NCBI GenBank assembly: GCA_002840835.1 | Contig: PHCQ01000003.1 | Coordinates: 62,001 to 126,000, forward strand | Reading direction: 5' to 3' | Source: Betaproteobacteria bacterium HGW-Betaproteobacteria-16 | GTDB taxonomy: Bacteria; Pseudomonadota; Gammaproteobacteria; Burkholderiales; Burkholderiaceae_C | Length of the DNA: 64,000 bases | Part shown: in pieces, positions 10,131 to 20,294 of the stretch | How positions within the stretch are numbered: position 1 is the first letter of the stretch | Layout of the letters: each line of letters opens with the position of its first letter | Notes under the pieces: generated by a model | What the model was told of the DNA's origin: nothing | The model's input: the letters and a program-made list of their open reading frames with translations, nothing else | Databases searched by the model: none | Position numbers and translations under genes: made by a program

Positions 10131-10640
10131 ATGATTGATCTGGGCATTTCCAAACTCGCCCTCATTGGTGTGGTGGCGCTCATCGTCATCGGGCCAGAGA
10201 AGCTGCCTCGGGTGGCGCGGACCGTGGGGGCCCTGCTCGGCAAGGCCCAACGTTACGTGGCCGACGTGAAATCTGAGGTCAGCCGGTCGATGGAGCTGGA
10301 AGAGCTCAAGAAGATGAAGGACTCGGTTGAAAGCGCCGCCCGCGACGTAGAGTCCTCGGTTCAAAGTGGCGCGAGCGACTTTGAAAAATCCTGGTCTGAT
10401 GCCACCGCAGGCCTGGAGGGTGCCAACGCTGGCTACGACCAGAGCAGTCATCACGACGCCTTGGGCTCCATCGGATCGCCCGTGCATCCGGTCTACAAAC
10501 ATCCGAAGAAAAACTGGCGCGTGAAACAAAAAGCCATGCCCCAGTGGTACAAGGCCCGCGCCGGGGTGCGAACGCGCACCCAGTCCGGTGCGGCCCGCGT
10601 GGCGCGATTCAGGCCACGCTCCTCCTCCGCCCCCCGCTGA
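10131..10640 (+). CDS. tatB: Sec-independent protein translocase TatB
   Basis: TatB pairs with TatC to form the receptor for twin-arginine signal peptides. The N-terminal membrane helix ([21 protein letters not shown]) and following amphipathic helix are typical, and the long variable tail brings it to 169 aa. Its stop TGA overlaps the tatC start by 1 bp (TGATG). The 88-bp gap after tatA contains no gene. Confidence 0.95.
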   Translation: MIDLGISKLALIGVVALIVIGPEKLPRVARTVGALLGKAQRYVADVKSEVSRSMELEELKKMKDSVESAARDVESSVQSGASDFEKSWSDATAGLEGANAGYDQSSHHDALGSIGSPVHPVYKHPKKNWRVKQKAMPQWYKARAGVRTRTQSGAARVARFRPRSSSAPR

Positions 10641-11443
10641 TGTCAGATTCCAAAGAAAACACCGACGAGCTCGCCGGTACAGAGCAGCCGTTTGTCCAGC
10701 ACCTGATGGAGCTGCGCGATCGCCTGCTCTATGGCATTGCCGGACTGGGTATCTGCATGGCGTTGCTGGCCTTCTGGCCTGGCCCCAGTGGCCTGATCGA
10801 CCTGATCGCAGTGCCCATCCGGGCGCACATGCCGCCAGATGCCAAACTGATCGCCGTGGGCGTTTTTTCGCCATTCTTTGTGCCGCTCAAGGTTCTGGCG
10901 ATGGCGGCATTGTTGTTGTCGCTGCCCTGGTGGATGTACCAGGTGTGGGCGTTTGTCGCCCCGGGCCTGTACAGCCACGAAAAAAAGTTTGCCATTCCGC
11001 TGATCATTCTTGGCAGCTTGCTGGCGTACGTCGGCATCGCGTTTGTGCAGTTCTTTGTGCTGGACAAGATGTTCGGCTTCATTCAGGGCTTCACGCCAGC
11101 GAGCGTGGCCGCCACACCCGATATTGCGTCGTATGTGGAAGCTATCCTTTCCCTCTATCTGGCGTTTGGACTTGCCTTTCAGGTGCCGATCGTCGTGGTG
11201 CTGCTTGTTCGGCTGAACATGGTGTCCATTCAGCAATTGAAGGACTTTCGGGGCTATTTCATCGTGGTGGCCTTCATCATTGCGGCCGTCGTCACGCCGC
11301 CTGACGTGATTTCACAGCTGGCACTGGCCGTCCCCATGATCCTGCTCTATCAGCTCGGGATCTGGGGTGCGCACTGGTTTGTGAAATCCACAGCCAAGCC
11401 GGAAGAAGACGCCGCCGAAGAAGGCTCTTCGACGAGCAAGTGA
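10640..11443 (+). CDS. tatC: Sec-independent protein translocase TatC
   Basis: TatC is the polytopic membrane subunit that binds Tat signal peptides. The 267-aa protein has the N-terminal QPFVQHLMELRDRLL motif and six predicted membrane segments. The start at 10640 overlaps the tatB stop. A likely client, the Rieske protein PetA with a twin-Arg N-terminus, is encoded 4 kb downstream. It converges with the HtrA-type gene after only 18 bp. Confidence 0.96.
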   Translation: MSDSKENTDELAGTEQPFVQHLMELRDRLLYGIAGLGICMALLAFWPGPSGLIDLIAVPIRAHMPPDAKLIAVGVFSPFFVPLKVLAMAALLLSLPWWMYQVWAFVAPGLYSHEKKFAIPLIILGSLLAYVGIAFVQFFVLDKMFGFIQGFTPASVAATPDIASYVEAILSLYLAFGLAFQVPIVVVLLVRLNMVSIQQLKDFRGYFIVVAFIIAAVVTPPDVISQLALAVPMILLYQLGIWGAHWFVKSTAKPEEDAAEEGSSTSK

Positions 11444-11461
11444 CGGCTCGATGCCCCGGCC

Positions 11462-12616
<1,155 letters not shown>

Positions 12617-12797
12617 GTCAGATTGGAAAGTACAAGTCTTGGGACGCAGGCGCCTGAACGTGGTTCATCCCGCTTGGCCTCATTGTGCTGCATATGGCAT
12701 CTTGTGCTCGGAGTTCAAGCCACTTGACGCAAGTCAAGGCCAAGGGGGCACACACCGGTTGCAATGGTGGCCTGTCAAGCAAGGAATGGAGTTCCCG

Positions 12798-12947
12798 ATG
12801 AAAGCCATGTTGGATCTTTTTTCGACCGATTACGGCCTGTTCAGCGTTGCGGGGTTCATCTTCATGATCGGTATGGCGATCTGGTTTTTCCGCTTCTTCA
12901 TGCGAAAGATGGCCGAAGCCGAGCGCGCCCAAAACGCCCGGCGCTGA
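12798..12947 (+). CDS. DUF3149-like small membrane protein
   Basis: The 49-aa product starts MKAMLDLFSTDYGL, has one membrane helix (VAGFIFMIGMAIWFF) and ends in a charged tail. It fits DUF3149, a family of tiny membrane proteins of unknown function. ATG 12798 follows a GGAG 6 bp upstream; an in-frame ATG at 12786 overlaps that site and is less likely. It lies between the divergent protease gene and nif3. Confidence 0.65.
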   Translation: MKAMLDLFSTDYGLFSVAGFIFMIGMAIWFFRFFMRKMAEAERAQNARR

Positions 12948-13079
12948 AATACAAGCCCAGTGCGCGACCACGGGGGCAGGTCGCTGTTCGACACAGGGCT
13001 GTCAGAATAGGGCTGGCGCCAGACAGACGCGTCTTCTTGCGCTTGCTTGTTCTGTAATCTCCGTCGATCATCTTTGTCC

Positions 13080-13856
13080 ATGACCTCCCCGGAACACCAC
13101 GTTGCTCGTTCGGCTTTGCTGGCGTTTTTTGACGACCTTCTCCAGCCCGCATCGTTTCACGACTATGGGCCCAATGGTCTGCAGGTGGAGGGGCGGGCCG
13201 AAGTCCGCAAACTGGTTTCCGGTGTCACCGCGAGCCTGGCCTTGATTGATGCGGCCATTGCACAGAAGGCTGATGCGATCCTGGTCCACCATGGTCTTTT
13301 CTGGCGCGGGCAGGATGGACGGGTCACGGGATGGATGAAGCAACGCCTGTCGCGGTTGCTCGCGCACGACATCAACCTGTTCGCCTACCATTTGCCGCTC
13401 GATGCCCATACCACCCTGGGCAACAACGCACAACTGGCCCGACACCTGGGAATTGATTTGCAGGAGGGTGTCGAGGGCCGGTTCGGTGAGCAGTCTCTGG
13501 GCTTTTTGGGACGGCGCTCCATGGCCTCAGCCTCTGCGCTGGCTGAGCATGTCGCCCAGGCACTGGGTCGGCCGGTGACCTTGGTGGCCGAGCCTGACCG
13601 CCCCATCGAACGCATTGCCCTTTGCACGGGTGGCGCTCAGGGGTATTTCGAAGGCGCCATCGCAGCCGGCGCCGACGTGTTCATCACCGGCGAGATTTCG
13701 GAGCCACAGGCCCACTATGCCCGCGAATGTGGCGTGGCCTATATCGCCTGCGGGCACCATGCTTCCGAGCGGTATGGCGCACCGGCAGTGGCAGGCCATG
13801 CCGCCGCCACGCTGGGGTTGGAGCATGTCTTTATCGACATTCCCAATCCAGCCTGA
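13080..13856 (+). CDS. Nif3-like dinuclear metal centre protein
   Basis: This Nif3/YbgI-family protein has 258 aa. The conserved metal-ligand blocks are DAILVHHGLFWR, YHLPLDAH and, near the C-terminus, ACGHHASERYG. YbgI homologues bind two metals; their physiological role is uncertain (hydrolase or GTP cyclohydrolase-like activity has been suggested). ATG 13080 was preferred over an upstream start at 13047 because family resemblance begins after it. pdxA starts 14 bp after its stop. Confidence 0.9.
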   Translation: MTSPEHHVARSALLAFFDDLLQPASFHDYGPNGLQVEGRAEVRKLVSGVTASLALIDAAIAQKADAILVHHGLFWRGQDGRVTGWMKQRLSRLLAHDINLFAYHLPLDAHTTLGNNAQLARHLGIDLQEGVEGRFGEQSLGFLGRRSMASASALAEHVAQALGRPVTLVAEPDRPIERIALCTGGAQGYFEGAIAAGADVFITGEISEPQAHYARECGVAYIACGHHASERYGAPAVAGHAAATLGLEHVFIDIPNPA

Positions 13857-13870
13857 GCGAGACTTTCACC

Positions 13871-14926
13871 ATGATGTCAACTGAACACCTGCCACCCGCA
13901 GCACACGGCCCCGTGTTGGTGACCATGGGCGATCCGGCGGGAATTGGCCCGGAGATCATCGCGCTGGCCGTGCGCGAACGCCCCATGCTGCTGGAACATC
14001 TGGTGGTGGCGGGCGATGTGGAGACGATGCGTCGAGCCACGCACATCGCGACACAGCACGTCAAGTCAGGCATGCCCACGCCTATCGCTGAATTGACACA
14101 GGTCTCGCATTGGCGCCAGGCGCCTCCAGGGTGCCTCGCGGTCGTGCAGGCGTGCCATGCGCCTGGTGATGTTGCCTGGGGTCGGGTGAGTGCTGTGGCA
14201 GGACGGGCAGCGGCAGAGTGCATCCGTTTTGCCACTGAGGCCGCGCTTGGAAACGAAGTGATGGCACTGGTGACGGCACCTGTGCACAAGGAGGCGCTGG
14301 CCGCCGCTGGCGTGCAGCACCCGGGTCACACTGAAATGCTCCAGTCAATCGCGGCTCATCACCAGGGGGTATCGCTCGACAAGCTGCCGGTTCGCATGAT
14401 GCTGAGTTGTCCCGGCTTGCGGACCGTGCTGGTCAGCATCCATGTCTCCTTGCGTGATGCGCTGGCGGCCGTGACCTTTGAGCAAGTGGCGGAAACGATT
14501 CGGCTGACCCATTCGCACTTTCAGCGTTCCGGGTTTGCAAGGCCCAGGATTGCGGTCGCCGGACTGAATCCGCATGCGGGGGAGGGGGGGCTGTTTGGGC
14601 GAGAAGAAATTGATGTCATTGCACCTGCGATCGGGCAGGCTCAGGGGGAGGGGATCGATGCCACGGGGCCGTACGCCCCCGATACCGTCTTCATGCGGGC
14701 GCGGCAAGGCGATTTTGATGTCGTGATCGCCATGTACCACGATCAGGGCTTGATCCCTGTCAAGTTGCTGGGGCTGGACGATGGTGTCAACACCACGATC
14801 GGTCTGCCGTTTGTTCGCACCAGCCCGGATCACGGCACGGCGATGGATCTGGCCGGGACGGGTAAGGCTAGTCCATCGAGTCTGCTGGCAGCCATTGATG
14901 CAGCCATGGGCGCTTCGATGCACTGA
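13871..14926 (+). CDS. pdxA: 4-hydroxythreonine-4-phosphate dehydrogenase
   Basis: PdxA oxidises 4-phosphohydroxy-L-threonine in DXP-dependent pyridoxal phosphate synthesis. The 351-aa protein has GDPAGIGPEI at the N-terminus, the zinc-ligand segment HPGHTEML, and the C-terminal block YHDQGLIPVK followed by TSPDHGTAMD. Two adjacent ATGs (13871, 13874) are possible starts. The N-terminal extension to 13622 lies inside nif3 and was rejected. Confidence 0.94.
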   Translation: MMSTEHLPPAAHGPVLVTMGDPAGIGPEIIALAVRERPMLLEHLVVAGDVETMRRATHIATQHVKSGMPTPIAELTQVSHWRQAPPGCLAVVQACHAPGDVAWGRVSAVAGRAAAECIRFATEAALGNEVMALVTAPVHKEALAAAGVQHPGHTEMLQSIAAHHQGVSLDKLPVRMMLSCPGLRTVLVSIHVSLRDALAAVTFEQVAETIRLTHSHFQRSGFARPRIAVAGLNPHAGEGGLFGREEIDVIAPAIGQAQGEGIDATGPYAPDTVFMRARQGDFDVVIAMYHDQGLIPVKLLGLDDGVNTTIGLPFVRTSPDHGTAMDLAGTGKASPSSLLAAIDAAMGASMH

Positions 14927-14959
14927 GCGCGTTTCGTTCATTGCCTCACACCCAGTGGC

Positions 14960-15382
14960 TCATTTCTGCAGGCTGTCCCGGATCTCGCGCAGCAGCAGCA
15001 CGTCCTCAGGTGTGGCCGGTGGCGCAGCGGGGGGCTCCGCTCTTTTCAGGCGGTTCACCTGTTTGACCATCATGAAAATGATGAAGGCGAGGATGATGAA
15101 GTTGATGGCCACTGTGATGAAGCTGCCGTACGCCAACGTCGGAACGCCTGCTTCCTTCATGGCCGCCAACGTCCGCGCCGTACCTTCTGGTACAGCGCCC
15201 AGTGGCAGAAACAGATTGCTGAAGTCGAGGTTTCCGAAGACGGAACCGACCAAGGGCATGATGACGTCTTCCACCAGCGAACCGACGATCTTTCCAAATG
15301 CCCCGCCGATGATCACGCCAACCGCGAGGTCGATCACGTTGCCCTTGACGGCAAATTCCCTGAACTCTTGCATCATGCCCAT
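14960..15382 (-). CDS. mscL: Large-conductance mechanosensitive channel
   Basis: MscL is a homopentameric inner-membrane channel that opens under hypo-osmotic stress. The 140-aa protein begins [25 protein letters not shown]1 is at about 15-45 and TM2 at about 84-107 ([15 protein letters not shown]). The C-terminal helix ends REIRDSLQK. It is a single gene facing away from petA, so the 264-bp space to petA must hold divergent promoters; I could not define them with confidence. Confidence 0.95.
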   Translation of the reverse strand: MGMMQEFREFAVKGNVIDLAVGVIIGGAFGKIVGSLVEDVIMPLVGSVFGNLDFSNLFLPLGAVPEGTARTLAAMKEAGVPTLAYGSFITVAINFIILAFIIFMMVKQVNRLKRAEPPAAPPATPEDVLLLREIRDSLQK

Positions 15383-15646
15383 GCTGACTCTCCTGAAATC
15401 GTGTGTGGTTAGGAACGCTGGCGCCTTGTCGGGGTAATCGCCTTGAAATCGACGAGATTCTCACACGCCAATGCTTGGGTGGTTGGGGGTTTTTTGCTGC
15501 TTGCGGCAAATGCCAGCAAAGGCGATGGCCATGGATTCATGCAATAGCCAAGCGGTTCACCCCGGCACCATGGGGAAGGCCGTAAACGCTCCAGTACAAT
15601 GCCGGGTTGTCCCTAACGTCTTCTCGACTCTGATTGAAAGATCCCC

Positions 15647-16255
15647 ATGAGTGAAGCAACCGTCGCTGCGCCCGTCGACAGCAGCCGCCGTACCTGGCTG
15701 ATCACTTCCTGCGCCATGGGTGGCGTTGGAGCAGCCGCAGTCGCCGTTCCTTTTGTGAGCAGTTTTCAACCTTCCGAGCGCGCCAAGGCAGCGGGTGCGG
15801 CTGTCGAAGTTGACGTGTCCACGATTGCGCCGGGCGAGAAGAAGGTGGTGGAGTGGCGCGGAAAGCCCGTCTGGATCATGCGTCGCACACCCGATCAACT
15901 GGCCGCGCTTGAAAAACAGGAAGACCAGCTGGCCGATCCAGAGTCGGTTCGCACCGCGTACCCCACCCCCGAGTATGCGAAGAATCGCCACCGCTCCATC
16001 AAGCCCGAGATTCTGGTGGCGGTCGGCATCTGCACCCATCTGGGTTGCTCTCCAAGCGACAAGCTCGCCCCCGGTCCTCAGCCATCGCTTCCAGACGACT
16101 GGCAGGGCGGGTTCCTTTGCGCGTGCCATGGATCGACCTTTGACGTTGCTGGCCGGGTGTTCAAGAACAAGCCTGCGCCCGACAACCTGGAAGTCCCGCC
16201 TCACTACTACACGTCGGAAACGACCGTGCTGATCGGCGAAGAGAAACAAGCCTGA
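15647..16255 (+). CDS. petA: Ubiquinol-cytochrome c reductase, Rieske iron-sulfur subunit
   Basis: This 202-aa subunit of cytochrome bc1 takes one electron from ubiquinol at the Qo site. The 2Fe-2S ligands are in CTHLGC (129-134) and CACHGS (158-163). The N-terminus carries SRRTW followed by a hydrophobic helix, a twin-arginine signal anchor consistent with Tat-dependent insertion. It leads the petA-petB-petC operon, with petB 49 bp downstream. Confidence 0.96.
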   Translation: MSEATVAAPVDSSRRTWLITSCAMGGVGAAAVAVPFVSSFQPSERAKAAGAAVEVDVSTIAPGEKKVVEWRGKPVWIMRRTPDQLAALEKQEDQLADPESVRTAYPTPEYAKNRHRSIKPEILVAVGICTHLGCSPSDKLAPGPQPSLPDDWQGGFLCACHGSTFDVAGRVFKNKPAPDNLEVPPHYYTSETTVLIGEEKQA

Positions 16256-16304
16256 ACGGGCGCTTCCCGTCGCGCAAACAGACACCTGATATCCGAGGCA
16301 TCAC

Positions 16305-17726
16305 ATGGCTGAATTCAAAGACATCTCTCCGGACGCGCCGATCGGTCAGAAGGCACTGAACTGGATCGACAACCGGTTCCCCCTGACCAAGTTGTACAAC
16401 GAGCATCTGGCCGAGTACTACGCTCCAAAGAACTTCAATTTCTGGTATTTCTTTGGCTCGCTGGCCCTGCTGGTGCTGGTGATCCAGATCGTGACCGGCA
16501 TTTTTCTGGTCATGCACTACAAGCCAGACGCCAACCTCAATGCGGCGGGCGTTCCGGTGGCGTTCGCTTCGGTGGAGTACATCATGCGCGATGTGCCATG
16601 GGGATGGCTGATCCGGTACATGCACTCCACAGGTGCGTCGGCCTTTTTTGTGGTCGTGTACCTGCACATGTACCGCGGCCTCATCTACGGCTCCTACCGC
16701 AAGCCACGTGAACTGGTGTGGGTCTTTGGCTGCGCCATTTTCCTCGTCCTGATGGCCGAAGCCTTCATGGGCTACTTGTTGCCATGGGGGCAGATGTCGT
16801 ACTGGGGCGCGCAGGTGATCGTCAACCTGTTCTCTGCGATTCCTTTCATCGGCCCTGATCTGGCGTTGCTGATTCGAGGCGATTTTGTGGTGGGTGATGC
16901 CACGCTCAACCGCTTCTTCAGCTTCCACGTCATCGCGGTGCCCCTGGTGCTGCTGGGCTTGGTGGTGGCGCACATCATTGCGCTGCACGAAGTGGGCTCC
17001 AACAACCCTGACGGTGTCGAGATCAAGGCACAAAAAGACGACAAGGGCATCCCGCTGGACGGCATTCCCTTCCACCCCTACTACACCGTGCATGACGTGC
17101 TGGGTGTGTCCGTCTTCCTGATGGTGTTTTCTGCCATCGTGTTCTTTGCCCCCGAGTTTGGTGGCTACTTCCTGGAGTTCAACAACTTCATCCCGGCCGA
17201 CCCACTGGTCACGCCGTTGCACATCGCTCCGGTCTGGTACTTCACGCCGTTCTACTCCATGTTGCGAGCCATTACCACCGAGATGATGTATGCGCTCATC
17301 GTGATCGTGCTGGCGGGCGCCATCCTGGGTGCATTGAAGGCCAAGGTGAGCGCCGGCATCAAGCTGGCCATCGTGGCGGCCGGCGTGGTGCTCGTTGCCT
17401 TGATGATGGCAATTGACGCGAAATTCTGGGGTGTGGTTGCCATGGGTGGCGCCGTGATCATCCTGTTCTTCCTGCCCTGGCTGGATCACAGCCCCGTGAA
17501 GTCCATTCGCTACCGCCCCAGCTGGAACAAGTGGCTGTACGGCATCTTCGTGATCAACTTCCTGATTCTGGGTTACCTGGGTGTGTTGCCGCCATCTCCC
17601 ATTGGCGAGCGCGTGTCTCAGGTGGGTACCTTGTTCTATTTCGGGTTCTTCCTCCTCATGCCTTGGTGGAGTCGACTGGGTGAGTTCAAGACTGTGCCCA
17701 GCCGCGTCACGTTCAAGCCTCACTGA
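16305..17726 (+). CDS. petB: Ubiquinol-cytochrome c reductase, cytochrome b
   Basis: Cytochrome b (473 aa) is the membrane core of complex III and holds both b hemes and the two quinone sites. It shows the paired histidines in helices near HSTGASAFFVVVYLHMYRG and FSFHVIAVPLVLLGLVVAHI, and a Qo-site PEFGGYF variant of the PEWY motif (FFAPEFGGY). The C-terminal helices are complete. It is the second gene of petABC, 31 bp before petC. Confidence 0.96.
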   Translation: MAEFKDISPDAPIGQKALNWIDNRFPLTKLYNEHLAEYYAPKNFNFWYFFGSLALLVLVIQIVTGIFLVMHYKPDANLNAAGVPVAFASVEYIMRDVPWGWLIRYMHSTGASAFFVVVYLHMYRGLIYGSYRKPRELVWVFGCAIFLVLMAEAFMGYLLPWGQMSYWGAQVIVNLFSAIPFIGPDLALLIRGDFVVGDATLNRFFSFHVIAVPLVLLGLVVAHIIALHEVGSNNPDGVEIKAQKDDKGIPLDGIPFHPYYTVHDVLGVSVFLMVFSAIVFFAPEFGGYFLEFNNFIPADPLVTPLHIAPVWYFTPFYSMLRAITTEMMYALIVIVLAGAILGALKAKVSAGIKLAIVAAGVVLVALMMAIDAKFWGVVAMGGAVIILFFLPWLDHSPVKSIRYRPSWNKWLYGIFVINFLILGYLGVLPPSPIGERVSQVGTLFYFGFFLLMPWWSRLGEFKTVPSRVTFKPH

Positions 17727-17757
17727 ACCCAACCAGTTACACCGGAGCGTCGAGCAA

Positions 17758-18513
17758 ATGAAAAAGATTCTTGTGGGCTTCATGCTGGCCATCGGCATGT
17801 CCGGCGCGGCCATGGCCGCTGGAGCCGGGTTTCCATTGGACAAAGCGCCCCCGCGCACGAACGACATGGAAGCGCTGCAGAATGGCGCGAAAATTTTCGT
17901 CAACTATTGCCTGAGTTGCCATTCGGCTTCGTTCATGCGGTTCAATCGCCTGCGCGACATTGGTCTGACCGACAAGCAGATTGCTGAGAACCTGACTTTC
18001 ACCACCGACAAGATCGGCGACACGATGAAGGCGGCCATCGACCCCGCACAGGCCAAAGCCTGGTTCGGTGCCAACCCACCCGATCTGACCCTGGTGGCAC
18101 GTTCGCGCTCCAGTGGAGCAGGGTCGGGCGCCGACTACATCTACACGCTCCTGCGCACCTACTACCGCGATGAGACCAAGCCCACCGGCTGGAACAACCT
18201 GGTGTTCCCCAACATTGGCATGCCCAACCCGCTGTGGGAACTCCAGGGCGAACGCCGCCCTGTGTTCGACAAGGTGAGCAGCCATGGGCATGAAGTGGAA
18301 GTGCACAAAGGTTGGGAGTCGGTGAAGCCGGGCACCTTGAGTGCGGCGGAATACGATCGCAATGTGGGTGACTTGGTGGCTTACCTCCAGTGGATGGCCG
18401 AGCCCGCTCAAAACAGCCGCGTCCGTATCGGTGTCTGGGTGATGCTGTTCCTGGCGGCGTTTACCGTGGTCGCCTGGCGCCTCAATGCCGCGTTCTGGAA
18501 AGACATCAAATAA
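17758..18513 (+). CDS. petC: Ubiquinol-cytochrome c reductase, cytochrome c1
   Basis: Cytochrome c1 (251 aa) passes electrons from the Rieske centre to soluble cytochrome c. It has an N-terminal signal peptide ending near MAAGA, the heme motif CLSCH at 51-55, a probable Met ligand in the GMPNPLWELQG region, and a C-terminal membrane anchor (about 225-243). ATG 17758 fits the signal peptide; an earlier in-frame start overlaps petB. A strong hairpin terminator follows it. Confidence 0.95.
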   Translation: MKKILVGFMLAIGMSGAAMAAGAGFPLDKAPPRTNDMEALQNGAKIFVNYCLSCHSASFMRFNRLRDIGLTDKQIAENLTFTTDKIGDTMKAAIDPAQAKAWFGANPPDLTLVARSRSSGAGSGADYIYTLLRTYYRDETKPTGWNNLVFPNIGMPNPLWELQGERRPVFDKVSSHGHEVEVHKGWESVKPGTLSAAEYDRNVGDLVAYLQWMAEPAQNSRVRIGVWVMLFLAAFTVVAWRLNAAFWKDIK

Positions 18514-18561
18514 TCCGACCCGGATGGCAGAGCGCGACCGATCGCTCATGCCACCCGTTCC

Positions 18562-18610
18562 ACAGTGGTTTGCATCACCGCCGCGGTGATTCTGCAAACC
18601 ACTGTTTTTT
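18562..18610 (+). terminator. Rho-independent terminator of the petABC operon
   Basis: A perfect 13-bp inverted repeat (18562-18574 with 18593-18605) encloses a second perfect 6-bp stem (TCACCG/CGGTGA, loop CCG), and a run of six T ends the structure at 18605-18610. It lies between petC and sspA, 49 bp after the petC stop, so it should separate the two transcription units. Confidence 0.9.
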
Positions 18611-18628
18611 GCATTAAGGAGCTCCCCT

Positions 18629-19240
18629 ATGATGGTCTTGTATTCAGGCACCACCTGCCCGTATTCCCACCGCTGCCGCTTTGTTCTTTTCGAAAAGGGC
18701 ATGGATTTCGAAATCCGTGACGTCGATCTGTACAACAAGCCAGAAGACATCGGTGTCATGAACCCCTACGGCCAGGTTCCGATCCTGGTTGAGCGTGATC
18801 TGATCCTTTACGAGTCGAACATCATCAATGAGTACATTGACGAGCGGTTTCCCCACCCTCAGCTCATGCCCGGTGATCCTGTGGACCGCGCCCGTGTCAG
18901 GCTCTTTTTGCTGAACTTTGAAAAAGAGCTGTTCACCCACGTGTCGATGCTGGAATCGCGCAGTGCCAAGGGCAATGAAAAGGCACTGGAAAAGGCCAGG
19001 GCCCACATCCGCGATCGTCTGACCCAGTTGGCGCCTGTGTTTCTGAAAAACAAATTCATGCTGGGTGACAACTTCTCGATGCTCGACGTGGCCATCGCCC
19101 CGTTGCTGTGGCGACTCGATTTCTACGGCATCGAACTCAGCAAGAATGCGGCACCGCTGCTCAAATATGCAGAACGCATCTTTTCCCGCCCGGCCTACAT
19201 CGAAGCGTTGACGCCTTCAGAGAAAGTGATGCGCAAGTAA
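18629..19240 (+). CDS. sspA: Stringent starvation protein A
   Basis: SspA (203 aa) has a glutathione S-transferase fold and in E. coli binds RNA polymerase during starvation and phage P1 growth. The thioredoxin-like N-domain starts MVLYSGTTCPYSHRCRF, and the all-helical C-domain ends SEKVMRK. AAGGAG at 18617-18622 precedes two adjacent ATGs (18629, 18632). It forms a pair with sspB directly downstream, and the petABC terminator lies just upstream. Confidence 0.93.
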   Translation: MMVLYSGTTCPYSHRCRFVLFEKGMDFEIRDVDLYNKPEDIGVMNPYGQVPILVERDLILYESNIINEYIDERFPHPQLMPGDPVDRARVRLFLLNFEKELFTHVSMLESRSAKGNEKALEKARAHIRDRLTQLAPVFLKNKFMLGDNFSMLDVAIAPLLWRLDFYGIELSKNAAPLLKYAERIFSRPAYIEALTPSEKVMRK

Positions 19241-19263
19241 GTGCAGCACTTTCGTTCGCAGTC

Positions 19264-19794
19264 ATGAGCGCACTCGACACCTCCACTTCATCCACACGAC
19301 CGTACCTGATTCGTGCCCTTCACGAATGGTGCACGGACAACGGGTATTCGCCCTACATTGCCGTGCAGGTGGATGGTTCGGTGCAGGTGCCGAGCGAGTT
19401 CGTGCAGAACGGAGAGATCGTCTTGAATGTGAGCTTTGACGCCACAAGCTCGCTGCGCCTGGGCAATGACTGCATCGAATTCAAGGCACGTTTCGGTGGC
19501 GTCGCGAGAGAGATCGTCGTGCCGATCAGTCATGTGGTGGCGATCTATGCGCGCGAGAACGGTCAGGGCATGGCCTTTCCCGCACCTGTGTCGGCAGCCA
19601 CGTCGGGCCTCCCCCATCGGGTCGACGCTGAGCAGACCGACGACTCAGTCTCCGCCGCGCCTGACAGCACGCGTGCACCCTTGCGAGCCGTGCCAAGCGA
19701 TGAAAGCACTGGAAACGCAGGTGAAGTTCCCGAGCCACCCACTGACGGACCGCCACGTCCCGGTGGCCGCCCCAAGCTCAAGCGGGTCAAGTAA
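19264..19794 (+). CDS. sspB: ClpXP adaptor SspB
   Basis: SspB delivers ssrA-tagged proteins to ClpXP. The folded domain occupies about residues 10-115 (RPYLIRALHEWCTDNGYSPY to FGGVAREIVVP). A long acidic, proline-rich linker follows, and the tail GGRPKLKRVK matches the ClpX-binding tail of the family. ATG 19264 is chosen because the longer frame starts inside sspA. It lies 23 bp after sspA, and the stop overlaps a likely -10 element of the next tRNA. Confidence 0.93.
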   Translation: MSALDTSTSSTRPYLIRALHEWCTDNGYSPYIAVQVDGSVQVPSEFVQNGEIVLNVSFDATSSLRLGNDCIEFKARFGGVAREIVVPISHVVAIYARENGQGMAFPAPVSAATSGLPHRVDAEQTDDSVSAAPDSTRAPLRAVPSDESTGNAGEVPEPPTDGPPRPGGRPKLKRVK

Positions 19795-19797
19795 AAT
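19792..19797 (+). promoter_or_regulatory. Candidate -10 element of the tRNA-Thr gene
   Basis: TAAAAT lies at the very end of sspB, 16 bp before the mature 5' end of tRNA-Thr, a good distance for a start site near 19804. No clear -35 hexamer is visible 17 bp upstream, so this is a weak call based on position and a good -10 match. Confidence 0.35.
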
Positions 19798-19813
19798 CGC
19801 TGCTCTTTCGAAA

Positions 19814-19889
<76 letters not shown>

Positions 19890-19931
19890 TCTTTCGAAAC
19901 CACTTGCCTTCTGTCCACCCCAGGCGCTCGG

Positions 19932-20249
19932 TCAGCGTTTGGCCTGTTGGACTTTGATGCGAATTGCGTTAATCTTCGCCCCATTTTGGTTCAGGGCCTG
20001 CAACAGAGCAGGCAGCATCTGGCGAACTTTCGTCGATGCCGAGGCGCTGTCCACGAGCAGACACCACTCGGTGTCGTCGACTGGACCTGCGTGGATGTGG
20101 GGCCTCAGTGCCGTTGGGATCAGGTGCCTGACTTGTTCGATCAGTCCTTGGGACTTCCGGACCCGATCACGCAGCGCCGCAAGGGTAGGGGCTGCTCCTA
20201 CGGCTTCATCCAGGCTGAGCATGGTGTTTGAACGCGGGGCGGAACTCAT
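19932..20249 (-). CDS. DciA-like (DUF721) replication protein
   Basis: The 105-aa protein resembles DUF721/DciA, the ancestral helicase-loading partner found in bacteria that lack DnaC. The typical C-terminal pattern is here: a predicted strand (TEWCLLVDSASASTKVRQ) and a helix ending LLQALNQNG. The start at 20249 gives the likely N-terminus; a longer frame to 20498 covers the divergent M23 gene and was rejected. It is divergent from the M23 peptidase, and in many proteobacteria this gene also sits near secA. Confidence 0.7.
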   Translation of the reverse strand: MSSAPRSNTMLSLDEAVGAAPTLAALRDRVRKSQGLIEQVRHLIPTALRPHIHAGPVDDTEWCLLVDSASASTKVRQMLPALLQALNQNGAKINAIRIKVQQAKR

Positions 20250-20294
20250 GCGGGCTGGATTGGTTTTTGCGTGAATGTCTGGAAAGGGCGAACG

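Noticed and set aside
16161..17903. 580-codon reverse frame antisense to petB
   Set aside because: Product is His/Asp/Gln-rich without domain resemblance; cytochrome b on the forward strand is certain.
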